NCBI GenBank assembly: GCA_023399375.1
Contig: JAEWPX010000140.1
Location: 1 to 16,724 of the forward strand
Length of the DNA stretch: 16,724 nt
Direction of reading: 5' to 3'
DNA from: Pseudomonadota bacterium
GTDB taxonomy: Bacteria > Desulfobacterota > Desulfovibrionia > Desulfovibrionales > Desulfovibrionaceae
Part shown: one piece after another, positions 1 to 7,814 of the stretch
Layout of the letters: each line of letters starts with the position of its first letter
Position numbering within the stretch: the first letter of the stretch is position 1
The notes under the pieces: model-generated
What the model was told of the DNA's origin: nothing
The model's database searches: none
The model's input: only the letters and a program-made list of their open reading frames with translations
Program-made: the position numbers and the translations under genes

Positions 1-1834
1 CGAACGCGGTCTCCTCGGCGTGGCGGGCGAAGGCGTCGGCCAGGGACTGGCGCTTGTTGACGGGCAGGCCCACGTCGCGCAGGCAGAACCCTTCCTCCGC
101 GCCGCTTGCCGGGGTCAGGGACACGCAACCGTCGAAGGGATCGGCGTCCGGCGACGGGCGGTAGCGGATGGCCAGCTCCTCCACGGCGGTTTCCAGGCTG
201 TAGCGGATGCGCGCCGTGCCGGGGCGGGCGTCGTCCTCGGGATCGTCCAGGCGCACGGAAACCGTCACTCCGGGCCAGACGGCCGCGGCGGTCTCGCCTG
301 CGGCGGGCAGGCGATCTTCCAGCGTCAGTTGGAGCAGGGCCTGGGAGACGAGGGATTTCGGGGTTTCGCGGCGCGGGCGCACGAGGTTGTCCCAGATGTC
401 CCGGCCGCTGCCCATCTCGGGATCGTTGGAGCGCGCCTCGGCCAGCACGGCCGTGACCTCGGGCTCGGGGTCGGCCATGCCCGTGGCCCGGGCGAGCTCC
501 ATGGCGCGGCAGGCGAATGTCAGGCCGTTGACCGGCTCCAGGCGCGAAATCTCGTCGAAGAACCAGGCACAGCTGGCAAAGGCGGAAAGTCCCCAGGCCT
601 GCATGGACAGCAGCTTCCAGGCCGTGCCCTTGCCGGCTCCGGCGATTCCCGGCGCGAAATGGGCCACGGCGTAGGCTTCGGGCGTGCAGCTGCCGGCCAT
701 GACTTCGCCGTAGGCGACGAGCGCCTGGCGGGGGTTGGCGAAAAGCGGTTCGCCTGTGGCGAAGAAGTGGGCGTCCAGGCGGGACTTGAGCAGGTTCAGG
801 GCGTTTCTAAGCGGCGCGCGCCATTTCTGGTTGTAGCCCGGATGCCCGCCCGTGGTGCAGCCGCAGTCCGAGCGCCAGCGCTCCACGCCGTGGGCGCAGC
901 TCCAGGCCGAGGCCTCGCGGATGCGCACGAAGCGCTTGGGCGGATCGGCCTCGAGAAAGGCGGCGTAGTTGGTGAGCGTAAGTCCGTCGCGGCCGTTTCG
1001 CGCCTGGTCCAGCACGTAGGCCAGGGCCATCTCGCCGAACTTGAAGTGGTGGCCGTAGGTTTCGCCGTCCGTGGCCAGCGACAACAGGCCCTCGCCGGCC
1101 GCGCCGGACAGGCGGCGGAAAAACTGCTCGCCGTCGGCGAGCAGGCGCTCGAAGGCCACGGCCTGGGACAGGGGGCCGTGGTAGAAAAAAACGGTCATGG
1201 GCTTCCCGGAGGGCAGCGCCACCTTGTAGGGCCGGCGGATGTCGATGCTCCCGGCATCCACCCCCTGCCAGCGCCCGCCGTCGTCGCTGACGGCCTCGGC
1301 CTGGGACGGGGCCAGGATGGTGAAGCGGATGCCGGCGGCGGCGAGCGTTTCGAGCGTCTGCGTGTCCACGGCGGTCTCGGCCAGCCACATGCCCTCCGGC
1401 GCGCGGCCGAAGCGGGACGTGAAGTCGGCCACGGCCCAGGCGACCTCCAGTTCCTTGTCGAGCGGCGAGGCCAGCGGCATGATGGCGTGGTGGTAGACCT
1501 GCGCCAGGGCGTTGCCGTGTCCCAGGCGCTTGCGGCTGGCCGCGTCGGCCTCCAGGATGCGAGCGTAGGTTTCCGGGGCGGAGCGGGCCATCCAGGACAG
1601 AAGCGTCGGCCCTACGTTGAAGCTCATCCATTCGTAGCAGTTGAGCAGTTCGCTGATGCGGCCCGCGCCGTCCATGCGCCTGGCCCTGGCCATGGGCGTG
1701 TAGGATTCGCGGCTGATGCGCTCGTTCCAGTGCCGGCTGGGCGCGGCGCTGCCCTCGGGCAGGATATGCCCCAGCCAGGGGTCTTCGCGGGGGGGCTGGT
1801 AGAAATGGCCGTGGATGCAAAGGGCGCGGTCCAT
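1..1834 (-). CDS. GH57-family glycoside hydrolase with DUF3536 (3' end beyond the window)
   Basis: Probable alpha-glucan-active enzyme of glycoside hydrolase family 57 with a DUF3536 C-terminal region. No signal peptide is visible, so it is probably cytoplasmic; the substrate is unknown (glycogen-like polyglucose is an inference). The frame stays open from ATG 1834 to the left edge, giving 611 visible residues. Family motifs seen: an N-terminal HGHFYQPPRE (residues 8-17), EGMWLAE with the presumed nucleophile E153, and ATDGETYGHH with the presumed acid/base D256. A WSCAHGVERWRSDCGC motif from residue 311 is typical of the DUF3536 branch. The start follows a good Shine-Dalgarno (ACAGGAG), which overlaps the end of the upstream gene 4 nt away, suggesting translational coupling. 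It would be the last visible gene of a three-gene unit. Family assignment is firm; substrate is not. Confidence 0.88.
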   Translation of the reverse strand, partial: MDRALCIHGHFYQPPREDPWLGHILPEGSAAPSRHWNERISRESYTPMARARRMDGAGRISELLNCYEWMSFNVGPTLLSWMARSAPETYARILEADAASRKRLGHGNALAQVYHHAIMPLASPLDKELEVAWAVADFTSRFGRAPEGMWLAETAVDTQTLETLAAAGIRFTILAPSQAEAVSDDGGRWQGVDAGSIDIRRPYKVALPSGKPMTVFFYHGPLSQAVAFERLLADGEQFFRRLSGAAGEGLLSLATDGETYGHHFKFGEMALAYVLDQARNGRDGLTLTNYAAFLEADPPKRFVRIREASAWSCAHGVERWRSDCGCTTGGHPGYNQKWRAPLRNALNLLKSRLDAHFFATGEPLFANPRQALVAYGEVMAGSCTPEAYAVAHFAPGIAGAGKGTAWKLLSMQAWGLSAFASCAWFFDEISRLEPVNGLTFACRAMELARATGMADPEPEVTAVLAEARSNDPEMGSGRDIWDNLVRPRRETPKSLVSQALLQLTLEDRLPAAGETAAAVWPGVTVSVRLDDPEDDARPGTARIRYSLETAVEELAIRYRPSPDADPFDGCVSLTPASGAEEGFCLRDVGLPVNKRQSLADAFARHAEETAF

Positions 1835-1838
1835 CTGG

Positions 1839-3353
1839 TTACTCCTGTCCGTTTTGGCGTTCGATGCGGGAGCCTTCGGCTTCGGGCGGGGCGAAAACTT
1901 TGCGGTCCAGGGCGTCGAGGGCCTTGTCCGCAATGTGGGCCTCGCGCCGGCGCAGCAGCGAGGAATCCACGTAATGCACCTCCATGGGCCCGACCTTGGG
2001 CGTCACCAGGGCGATGGAAAGCCCCGGCCAGGTCCACAGACGGATGCTGCCGCCGTCCTCTGCCGGGCGCTCCGTGGGCGGGCCGTACTTGGCCGCATAG
2101 GCCGCGAGCACCCGGTCGCTGTCCTGCTGCGGCGTCTCGGCCGAGGGCGCGATGACCAGGGTGACGCCGGCGAGGCGGTCGTCGTCGTAGGCGTAGAGCA
2201 CGCTCGAAAGGGGGATGTCGCCAAGGCGCAGCTTTTCGTCGGTGCGGCGGAAATAGCGACGGCCGCGGTGGGTGTAGAGGTATTCGCCCGTGGGCAGGCT
2301 CCCCGGAGGCGAGCCGAAGGCCGCGCCGCGAAAGGAGCGGGGCGGGTCGCCCTGGGAGAAGAGGCGCAGGCCCCCGGAAAGCGACGGCGGCGCGCCGTGC
2401 GCGTTTTCGGCGGCTTTGGCCGCGGCCAGGAGCTTGGCGTCGGCGTAGCGCACGGCCACGCCGCCGGCCTCGACGTCACGGGTGAGCGCGATCTGCGCCT
2501 CGGGCCAGCTCCAGACGAGCTCCTCCTCGAGCGTTGCGGGGATGGCGCGCGGCGGGCCGTACTTGGTCTGGTAGGCGCGGCGCAGGGCCTCGAAGTCGTC
2601 GGCGTTTTCCACGCGCATGACCACGGTGAAGAAGCGGTCCTCGAAAAACCCGTAGAGGATGTCGGTCAGGCGCATCTCGCCCAGCTCCAGGCGGTCGCCC
2701 TTGCGGCGGTAGTAGGTCGCCGCGCCTTCGCGGTAGGCCTGTTCGAGGCCGGGCACGGAGGGGCGCTCGCGGCCGAAGCGCAGGCCGCGAAAGCCGATGG
2801 GGCCGCGCCTGCGGATGTCCTCGGCCGACTGCCAGACCTCGCGTTCGTCAGGCGTGAGGTCCGGGAGGTAGACATAATCGATGATCGTGACGCCGTCTCT
2901 TGCGCCGTGGGACAGGGAGACGCGCAGCGCAGGCAGGTTCCAGACCAGGCGCAGCCAGCCCGGCGCGCCCTCGCGCGCGGGGCGGCCGTATTTGGAGGTG
3001 AACGCGGCGGTGAGGGGGCCAAGCCCCTGGCAGTCGGTCAGCGTCATGCGCACGAAGAAGAGCATCCCGCGCGAAAAGCCGTAGCGGATGTCCGTGGCAC
3101 AGTCCTCGGCCAGGGGCTTGTCGCTCTCGCGGCGGTAGAACTCGGTTTCGCCGAAGGCGGCGACGCGCGTGAGTCCGGAGACGGCGGCCGGCGGTGCGCC
3201 GAAGGGGATGCCGCGAAATTCCGGCGGTCCCTGGGGCGCGGCGGCGAACGCCGGGACCGAGGGCGCAAGGGGCAGGCAGGCGAGGACAAGGACGAGGCCG
3301 CGCAGGATTGCCGCCAGTCGGCGGCGCGGGGGAAAAGCGGTGGCGTGCGCCAT
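1839..3353 (-). CDS. Exported protein of three tandem ~120-residue domains, unknown function
   Basis: A 504-residue protein that I do not recognise by name. An N-terminal signal peptide is visible: Arg-rich n-region (residues 10-12), hydrophobic core (about 14-30) and an AFA-AAP cleavage region (35-40), so it is probably periplasmic or secreted. The rest is three copies of one domain starting at F46, F188 and F341. Each opens with FRG-x-x-FG, then has a Y-x-RR or YFRR segment, a conserved Y-(G/A)-(F/Y) strand near a DR or RG turn, a (T/A)KYG-x-P motif, a WSWP- or WTWP-like strand (WNLP in copy 1) and a final (V/H)Y(V/A)-x-x-x-L strand. The pattern suggests a beta-rich fold. The gene starts 13 nt after the HAMP-receptor gene and ends 4 nt before the GH57 gene. 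Upstream of ATG 3353 only a weak GGGCG-like Shine-Dalgarno is seen, so it may depend on coupling. No catalytic motif was found. Confidence 0.85.
   Translation of the reverse strand: MAHATAFPPRRRLAAILRGLVLVLACLPLAPSVPAFAAAPQGPPEFRGIPFGAPPAAVSGLTRVAAFGETEFYRRESDKPLAEDCATDIRYGFSRGMLFFVRMTLTDCQGLGPLTAAFTSKYGRPAREGAPGWLRLVWNLPALRVSLSHGARDGVTIIDYVYLPDLTPDEREVWQSAEDIRRRGPIGFRGLRFGRERPSVPGLEQAYREGAATYYRRKGDRLELGEMRLTDILYGFFEDRFFTVVMRVENADDFEALRRAYQTKYGPPRAIPATLEEELVWSWPEAQIALTRDVEAGGVAVRYADAKLLAAAKAAENAHGAPPSLSGGLRLFSQGDPPRSFRGAAFGSPPGSLPTGEYLYTHRGRRYFRRTDEKLRLGDIPLSSVLYAYDDDRLAGVTLVIAPSAETPQQDSDRVLAAYAAKYGPPTERPAEDGGSIRLWTWPGLSIALVTPKVGPMEVHYVDSSLLRRREAHIADKALDALDRKVFAPPEAEGSRIERQNGQE
1962..3218 (-). 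repeat. Three tandem protein-domain repeats inside the exported protein
   Basis: The copies lie at about 2859-3218 (residues 46-165), 2436-2792 (188-306) and 1962-2333 (341-464). Anchor motifs recur in the same order in each: FRG-x-x-FG, KYG-x-P, and W-x-x-P before the last strand. Linkers of about 20-35 residues separate them. The repeats have diverged at the DNA level, so the triplication is old rather than a recent slippage product. Confidence 0.8.
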
Positions 3354-3366
3354 GGTGCTGCGCGCC

Positions 3367-4530
3367 CTAGCGGGCCAGGCGCTTGCCCAGCCGCCGGGCC
3401 ATTTCCTGCAGGCTTGTGGAGAGTTGCCCCACTTCGTCGCGGCAGGCTACGGCCAGGGATGCGGTCACGCGGCCGTCGGCGAGGTCCTTGGCGAAAAAGG
3501 CGCAGCGCCGCACCGGGACGCCGAGGAGCAGGGCCACGCCCACGGCGAAGGCCGCGCCGAGGACCAGGATGCCCCAGGCGGCGACGAGCAGCGTCAGGCG
3601 CGAGCCGCGAAGGGCCGCGGCCACGGCCCCGGCGTCGCCGGCGGCCTCGGCCAGGGAGGCGCCGCCAAGGGCCGTGGCCGCGGACAAGGCGGCGCGTTCG
3701 GCCTCGAGGATCTGGCGGCCCGTGGCGCGCAGGGCCTCCCAGTCAGCCAGCACGTCGGCCACGGCCTGGCGGTACTCGGCCAGGGCGGCGAAGGACGGGG
3801 CGAGCCGCCTGGCGTCGTCGTCGGAGCCGGCGCGGGCGTCGCGCAGGGCGGCTTCGGCGGCGTCCAGGCGTTCGGTCGCCTCGGACAGCCGCGCGGGGTC
3901 GCGCAGGGCGCGGGCGGTGGCGGCGGCCTCGCGCACGTCCCCGCCGGCAGCCAGGGCCGCCTGGGCGGACTTCAGGCGCTTCGCGTGCTGGCGCAGGGGA
4001 TCGGGCTGCGGGTATTTGGCGGCGAGTTCCTTGTCCCACTGGGCGGTCTTCTGTTCGATGTAGCCGGAAACGGCCCCGGCGTAGCCGGCCTGGGCCCGTT
4101 CCAGGGCCGCACGCGCGGCATCCAGGCGTTCGTTGCCGGCGACCGACGCCTCGGCGGCCTTTTTATAGGCGTCCAGGAAATAACTGATTTTCTCGGCCTC
4201 GGCGGCCAGGGATTCCATGCCTGGGCGCGTGGCGGCCTCGCGGGCGTCATGCAGGGCGTCGGCGGCCTTGGCCAGGTCTTTTTTGGCGCGTTCCAGGGCG
4301 TCGCGGTCGGCGGTCAGAGCGTAGCCGCGGATGGCCTGGGCCGCGAGCAGAAGCTGGCGTTCCACGGCCACGGCCAGGTCGGCGCGGGGCAGGCGGGCGG
4401 TTTCCAGGGCGCGCGAGCGGTCGGCCAGGGCGTCCAGGCGGGAGACGGCGAACATGCCGAGCAGCAGCGCGGCCACGGCGGGCAGGATCACGGCGGCGGC
4501 GATTTTGGCGGGAAAAAGCGGAAACCTCAT
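3367..4530 (-). CDS. Chemoreceptor-like membrane protein ending after HAMP (no signalling domain)
   Basis: A 387-residue inner-membrane protein. TM1 lies at about residues 9-30, a long all-helical periplasmic region at 31-310, TM2 at 312-338, and a HAMP domain with the DEVGQL motif (365-370) runs to the end. The Ala/Arg/Glu-rich ectodomain with an AIRGYALTAD segment resembles the helical bimodular or four-helix ligand-binding domains of methyl-accepting chemotaxis proteins. Those proteins continue past HAMP into a roughly 250-residue cytoplasmic hairpin; here TAG follows almost at once. ATG 4530 is chosen because AAAGGA lies 10 nt upstream and the hydrophobic N-terminus begins there; an ATG at 4599 in the same frame would add 23 non-membrane residues. 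The next gene starts 13 nt downstream with its own signal peptide, so a simple frameshift does not explain the missing domain. Function is unknown. Confidence 0.8.
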   Translation of the reverse strand: MRFPLFPAKIAAAVILPAVAALLLGMFAVSRLDALADRSRALETARLPRADLAVAVERQLLLAAQAIRGYALTADRDALERAKKDLAKAADALHDAREAATRPGMESLAAEAEKISYFLDAYKKAAEASVAGNERLDAARAALERAQAGYAGAVSGYIEQKTAQWDKELAAKYPQPDPLRQHAKRLKSAQAALAAGGDVREAAATARALRDPARLSEATERLDAAEAALRDARAGSDDDARRLAPSFAALAEYRQAVADVLADWEALRATGRQILEAERAALSAATALGGASLAEAAGDAGAVAAALRGSRLTLLVAAWGILVLGAAFAVGVALLLGVPVRRCAFFAKDLADGRVTASLAVACRDEVGQLSTSLQEMARRLGKRLAR

Positions 4531-4714
4531 GCCGGTGCGTCCTTTGGTTGGAATGCGGCACGGGGGCGACGGGATACGGCCAACCGGGCTCCCGGGCAAG
4601 AGGTTCCATGCATAGCGGGTATCGCCGGGAAATCAAAGGGGGCGAAGGCCCTTCGCGGCTCGCGGCGGGCACCCCGGTCCGGGAATCGTCCGGGATGCGG
4701 CGGGGGGGAAGCGC

Positions 4715-4744
4715 GGAGCCGGCGCGGCGGGCGCGGCCGGCTCC
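4715..4744 (-). terminator. GC-rich hairpin just after pstB
   Basis: A perfect 9-bp inverted repeat (GGAGCCGGC / GCCGGCTCC) with a 12-nt loop begins 10 nt past the pstB stop. No clear T-run follows on the minus strand, so it is either a weak intrinsic terminator or an RNA 3'-end stabiliser. It separates the phosphate genes from the receptor cassette. The rest of 4531-4714 shows no ORF or convincing promoter. Confidence 0.45.
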
Positions 4745-4754
4745 TGGCGCGGCA

Positions 4755-5516
4755 TCAGCCGAAACGGCCGGTGATGTAGTCCTCGGTCTGCTTCTGGGAC
4801 GGCCGGGTGAAGATGGTTTCCGTGGCGTCCACTTCGATCAGCTTGCCCATGTAGAAAAAGGCCGTGCGGTCCGAGACGCGGGCGGCCTGCTGCATGCTGT
4901 GGGTGACGATGATGATCGTGAAGTTGCGTTTGAGCTCGTGGATGAGTTCCTCGATCTTTTGCGTCGCGATGGGGTCGAGCGCCGAGGCGGGCTCGTCCAT
5001 GAGCAGCACCTCGGGTTCGATGGCCAGGGCCCGGGCGATGCACAGGCGCTGCTGCTGGCCGCCGGACAGGCCCAGGGCCGAGTCGTGGATGCGGTCCTTG
5101 ACCTCGTCGAAAAGCGCCGCGCCCTTGAGGCTCTTTTCCACCTGCTGCGAGATGTAGGTGTTGTCGCGCACGCCGCCGACGCGAAGCCCGTAGGCCACGT
5201 TTTCGAAAATGGTCTTGGGAAAGGGGTTGGGCTTCTGGAAGACCATGCCCACCCGGCGGCGCAGTTCGACCACGTCCAGGCTCGCGGCGTAGACGTTTTC
5301 GCCGTCGAGCGTCAGTTCGCCCTCGACGCGGGTGCCCGGAATGAGGTCGTTCATGCGGTTTAAGCAACGCAGGAACGTGGATTTGCCGCAGCCGGAGGGG
5401 CCGATCAGCGCCGTGACCTGCCGTTCGTTGACGGTCAGGTTGATGTCCTGGAGGGCTTTGAAACGGCCGTAGTAGAAGTTGAGGTTCTTGGCGGCCATCT
5501 TGATGATGTCTGGCAT
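4755..5516 (-). CDS. pstB: Phosphate ABC transporter ATP-binding protein PstB
   Basis: ATPase subunit of the high-affinity phosphate importer PstSCAB. It works as a dimer on the cytoplasmic face of PstC/PstA, and in many bacteria it also links the transporter to PhoU/PhoR signalling. Of 253 residues, normal for PstB. Seen: Walker A GPSGCGKST (39-47), Q-loop around Q94, signature LSGGQQQR (150-157), Walker B LLMDEP with E175, and H-loop H206. The segment around residues 93-105 (FQKPNPFPKTIFENV) is characteristic of PstB rather than other ABC ATPases. ATG 5516 is preceded by AAGGA at 7 nt spacing; the frame is open to an upstream ATG at 5648 but that part is not PstB-like and overlaps phoR. It lies 76 nt after phoR, probably in the same transcript. 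No pstS, pstC, pstA or phoU flanks it here. Confidence 0.95.
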   Translation of the reverse strand: MPDIIKMAAKNLNFYYGRFKALQDINLTVNERQVTALIGPSGCGKSTFLRCLNRMNDLIPGTRVEGELTLDGENVYAASLDVVELRRRVGMVFQKPNPFPKTIFENVAYGLRVGGVRDNTYISQQVEKSLKGAALFDEVKDRIHDSALGLSGGQQQRLCIARALAIEPEVLLMDEPASALDPIATQKIEELIHELKRNFTIIIVTHSMQQAARVSDRTAFFYMGKLIEVDATETIFTRPSQKQTEDYITGRFG

Positions 5517-5592
5517 GGGCGGTTCCTTTTCGTTCACAGCCGGTCGGGCGGGAGGTGTTTCGGGCGCATCCTGACGGCTTGGTGTGGAAGTT

Positions 5593-7083
5593 TCATGACG
5601 ATTGGGTCGATGGTCCGAGACAACGGCCCGCATCGGCGCGCTCTGCATCCGCCTGGGGGTGCGGCGCGACGGCCAGGGTGAAAAAGACCGCCGCGCCGGT
5701 CATCTCGCCCCGGGCCCGGTCGGCCCAGACGCGGCCGCCGTGGCGTTCCACGATGTGCTTGACGATGGCCAGGCCGAGCCCGGTGCTGCCCGGCGTCTTG
5801 GAGCGGTGGCGCTCCACGCGGTAGAAGCGTTCGAACACCCGCTGGCGTTCCTCGGGCGGGATGCCCGGTCCCTGGTCCAGGACGCCGCAGGTGACGGTCG
5901 CGCCGTCGGCGTCGGTTGCGGCCTGCATGACGATGCGCGAGCCCTCGGGGGCGAAGCGCGCGGCGTTTTCGAGCAGGTTGCGCCAGACCTGGGTGAGCTG
6001 GCCGCCGTCGCAGCGCACGTGCGGCAGCTCGGCGGGCAGCCGGTTGTCCAGGGCGAGCCGTTTGGCCTGGGCCAGAGGCTCGCACTCGCGCACGGCGTCG
6101 GCCAGGGCCGCGGCCGGGTCGGCGGCCGGCGCGGGACGCCCCGCGGCGTCGGTCCCGCCTGTGGCGCCGGGCTGCTCTTCGAGCCGGGCCAGGGTGAGGA
6201 TGTCGTCCACCATCTTGGACATGTGATTGGCGTTTTTGAGGATGACGTCGAGGAAGCGGCGTTTTTCCGGGGCCAGCTCCGGCGCGGCGGCGAGCAGCGT
6301 CTCGGCGTAGCCCTTGATGGACGTGAGGGGGGTGCGCATTTCGTGGGTGACGTTGGCCGCGAAATCGCGCCGCACCCGGGAGAGGCGGCGGGTTTCGGAG
6401 ACGTCGTGGAAGACGAGCACCGCGCCGTGGTCGCGGCGGGCGTCGGCCGGGTCGGGCCCCAGCCGCACCAGGGAAACTTCGTAGAAGCGCCCGGGAGCGA
6501 GCTCCATCTCCAGGCTGGCGGCGGCCGGCGCGTCCGCGGCGCGGTCGCCGAGCAGGCGGTCGCAGGCCATCTGCAGTTCCGGGCTCGGGGCCGCCTCGAT
6601 GGGCCGGCGGCCGGCGATGTCGCCGCTGACCGGGACGATGCGCCGCAGCGCCGGGTTGGCCACGCGGATCCTGCCCGCCGCGTCGAGGACCATGACTCCC
6701 TCGCGCATGCCGTCGAGGATGGCTTCGAGCTGGGTCTTCTGGTCGGTGATGGTGGCGATGTGGGACTCGATGCGCCGGGCCATGTGGTTGACGGCCTCGG
6801 CCAGGGCGCTGAATTCCCCGCCAGGCGACAGGTGCAGCCGGCGGCGGTAGTCGCCGTCGCCTATGGCCCGGGCCACGGCGATGACCTCGGCCAGGGAGCG
6901 GGACAGGCTGCGCCCGAGGAGCCAGAAGGCCGCGCCGGCGACGACCAGCGACAGGGCGAGGATCGCCAGGCGCTCGGGACGGGTGGCCGGGGCGGGCAGA
7001 AATTCCGGGATGGCGAGGCTTGCGGCCGTGACGGCCAGGCAGACGGCCGTGGCCCGCAGCCCCAGGGTGGCGGCGGCGCGCAA
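5593..7083 (-). CDS. phoR: Phosphate-regulon sensor histidine kinase PhoR
   Basis: Membrane histidine kinase of 496 residues that would phosphorylate PhoB under phosphate limitation. Order seen: TM1 (about 10-28), a periplasmic loop of only about ten residues, TM2 (about 38-57), HAMP (about 57-110), PAS (about 115-230), HisKA with the phosphoacceptor H247 in NVTHEMRTPLTS, and a HATPase_c domain with N-box N373, G1 DQGPGIP (403-409), F-box FERFYR (417-422) and G2 GSTGLGLAI (432-440). The tiny loop fits PhoR proteins that sense phosphate through Pst rather than by binding ligand outside. The start is TTG at 7083: AAGGAG sits 7 nt upstream, inside the last two codons of phoB, whose stop ends 4 nt before the TTG. 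Translation is thus probably coupled to phoB. Assignment to PhoR rests on domain order plus linkage to phoB and pstB. Confidence 0.92.
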   Translation of the reverse strand: MRAAATLGLRATAVCLAVTAASLAIPEFLPAPATRPERLAILALSLVVAGAAFWLLGRSLSRSLAEVIAVARAIGDGDYRRRLHLSPGGEFSALAEAVNHMARRIESHIATITDQKTQLEAILDGMREGVMVLDAAGRIRVANPALRRIVPVSGDIAGRRPIEAAPSPELQMACDRLLGDRAADAPAAASLEMELAPGRFYEVSLVRLGPDPADARRDHGAVLVFHDVSETRRLSRVRRDFAANVTHEMRTPLTSIKGYAETLLAAAPELAPEKRRFLDVILKNANHMSKMVDDILTLARLEEQPGATGGTDAAGRPAPAADPAAALADAVRECEPLAQAKRLALDNRLPAELPHVRCDGGQLTQVWRNLLENAARFAPEGSRIVMQAATDADGATVTCGVLDQGPGIPPEERQRVFERFYRVERHRSKTPGSTGLGLAIVKHIVERHGGRVWADRARGEMTGAAVFFTLAVAPHPQADAERADAGRCLGPSTQSS

Positions 7084-7087
7084 GGGC

Positions 7088-7771
7088 TCACTCCTTGAAC
7101 CGGTAGCCCACGCCCCGGACGGTTTCGATCATGCGGGCGCAGCCGCCGAGCTTCTGGCGCAGGCGGCGGATGTGGGTGTCCACGGTGCGGGCGTAGCCCT
7201 CGAATTCGTAGCCCCAGACGGAATTGAGCAGCCGGTCGCGGGTGAGCACGCGCCCGGTGCTCTGGAACAGTTCCGCCAGCAGCCGGAATTCCGTGGCGGT
7301 CAGCGCCACTTCCTCGCCGTCGAGGGTGACGCGGTGCGCGCCGAGGTCCACGGACAGGCCGTCGCGGGTGAGCACCTGCCGCTTCTCCTGTTCCGGGGCG
7401 TGGCGCTTGAGCACGGCGCGCAGGCGCAGGATGAGCTCCCGGGGGGAAAACGGTTTGACCACGTAGTCGTCCGCCCCGAGCTCCAGGCCCACGATGCGGT
7501 CCACTTCCTCGCCCCGCGCGGTGAGCATGATGATGGGCGCGGCGGCGGTCTTGGGGTCGCGCTTGAGTTCCTTGCAGACTTCGAAGCCGTCGAGGCCCGG
7601 AAGCATGAGATCCAGGATGATGCCGGCAGGCGGGGAGCGTCGGGCCTTGGCCAGGGCGTCGTAGCCGTCTTTTGCCGTTTCGGTGGCGAAACCGGCGCTT
7701 TGCAGGTTGAAGGCGAGCAGTTCGACGATGTCGTCGTCGTCTTCCACTATCAGGATGGAATCCTTGGACAT
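7088..7771 (-). CDS. phoB: Phosphate-regulon response regulator PhoB
   Basis: OmpR/PhoB-class response regulator of 227 residues. When phosphorylated it binds Pho boxes and activates phosphate-scavenging genes. The receiver has the acidic pair D11/D12, the phospho-accepting D54 in LDLMLPG, T84 and K106. The C-terminal winged helix contains TATEFRLLAELF and ends in RTVDTHIRRLRQKLG plus VRGVGYRF, hallmarks of the PhoB DNA-binding domain. ATG 7771 is chosen because GAGGTGG lies 4 nt upstream and the receiver begins at once; the frame is open further upstream but crosses the regulatory region. It is the first gene of phoB-phoR-pstB, and four phased Pho half-sites lie 44-82 nt upstream of the start, so autoregulation is likely. 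Confidence 0.95.
   Translation of the reverse strand: MSKDSILIVEDDDDIVELLAFNLQSAGFATETAKDGYDALAKARRSPPAGIILDLMLPGLDGFEVCKELKRDPKTAAAPIIMLTARGEEVDRIVGLELGADDYVVKPFSPRELILRLRAVLKRHAPEQEKRQVLTRDGLSVDLGAHRVTLDGEEVALTATEFRLLAELFQSTGRVLTRDRLLNSVWGYEFEGYARTVDTHIRRLRQKLGGCARMIETVRGVGYRFKE
7091..7096 (-). promoter_or_regulatory. Shine-Dalgarno of phoR embedded in the phoB 3' end
   Basis: AAGGAG forms the last two sense codons (Lys-Glu) of phoB, directly before its TGA at 7088-7090. Seven nucleotides separate it from the TTG start at 7083. This decides the non-ATG start of phoR and indicates translational coupling. Confidence 0.8.
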
Positions 7772-7814
7772 GCAACCACCTCGGATGTTTCGTCGCTCGA
7801 AAGAACATGGCGGC

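Noticed and set aside
3339..3369. Frameshift that could have cut off the signalling domain of the HAMP protein
   Set aside because: The sequence immediately downstream encodes a separate protein with a signal peptide and three domain repeats; no MCP signalling-domain sequence was seen in any frame nearby.
4619..4626. GGCGATAC on the minus strand as a sigma-28 -10 for the HAMP-receptor gene
   Set aside because: Only six of eight bases match and no TAAA-like -35 exists at the right distance.
20..4779. Very long open frames on the plus strand opposite the GH57, triple-domain and HAMP-receptor genes
   Set aside because: They are antisense shadows produced by high GC content; their translations are Gly/Ala/Arg-rich with no domain, while the minus-strand frames carry clear motifs, signal peptides and ribosome sites.
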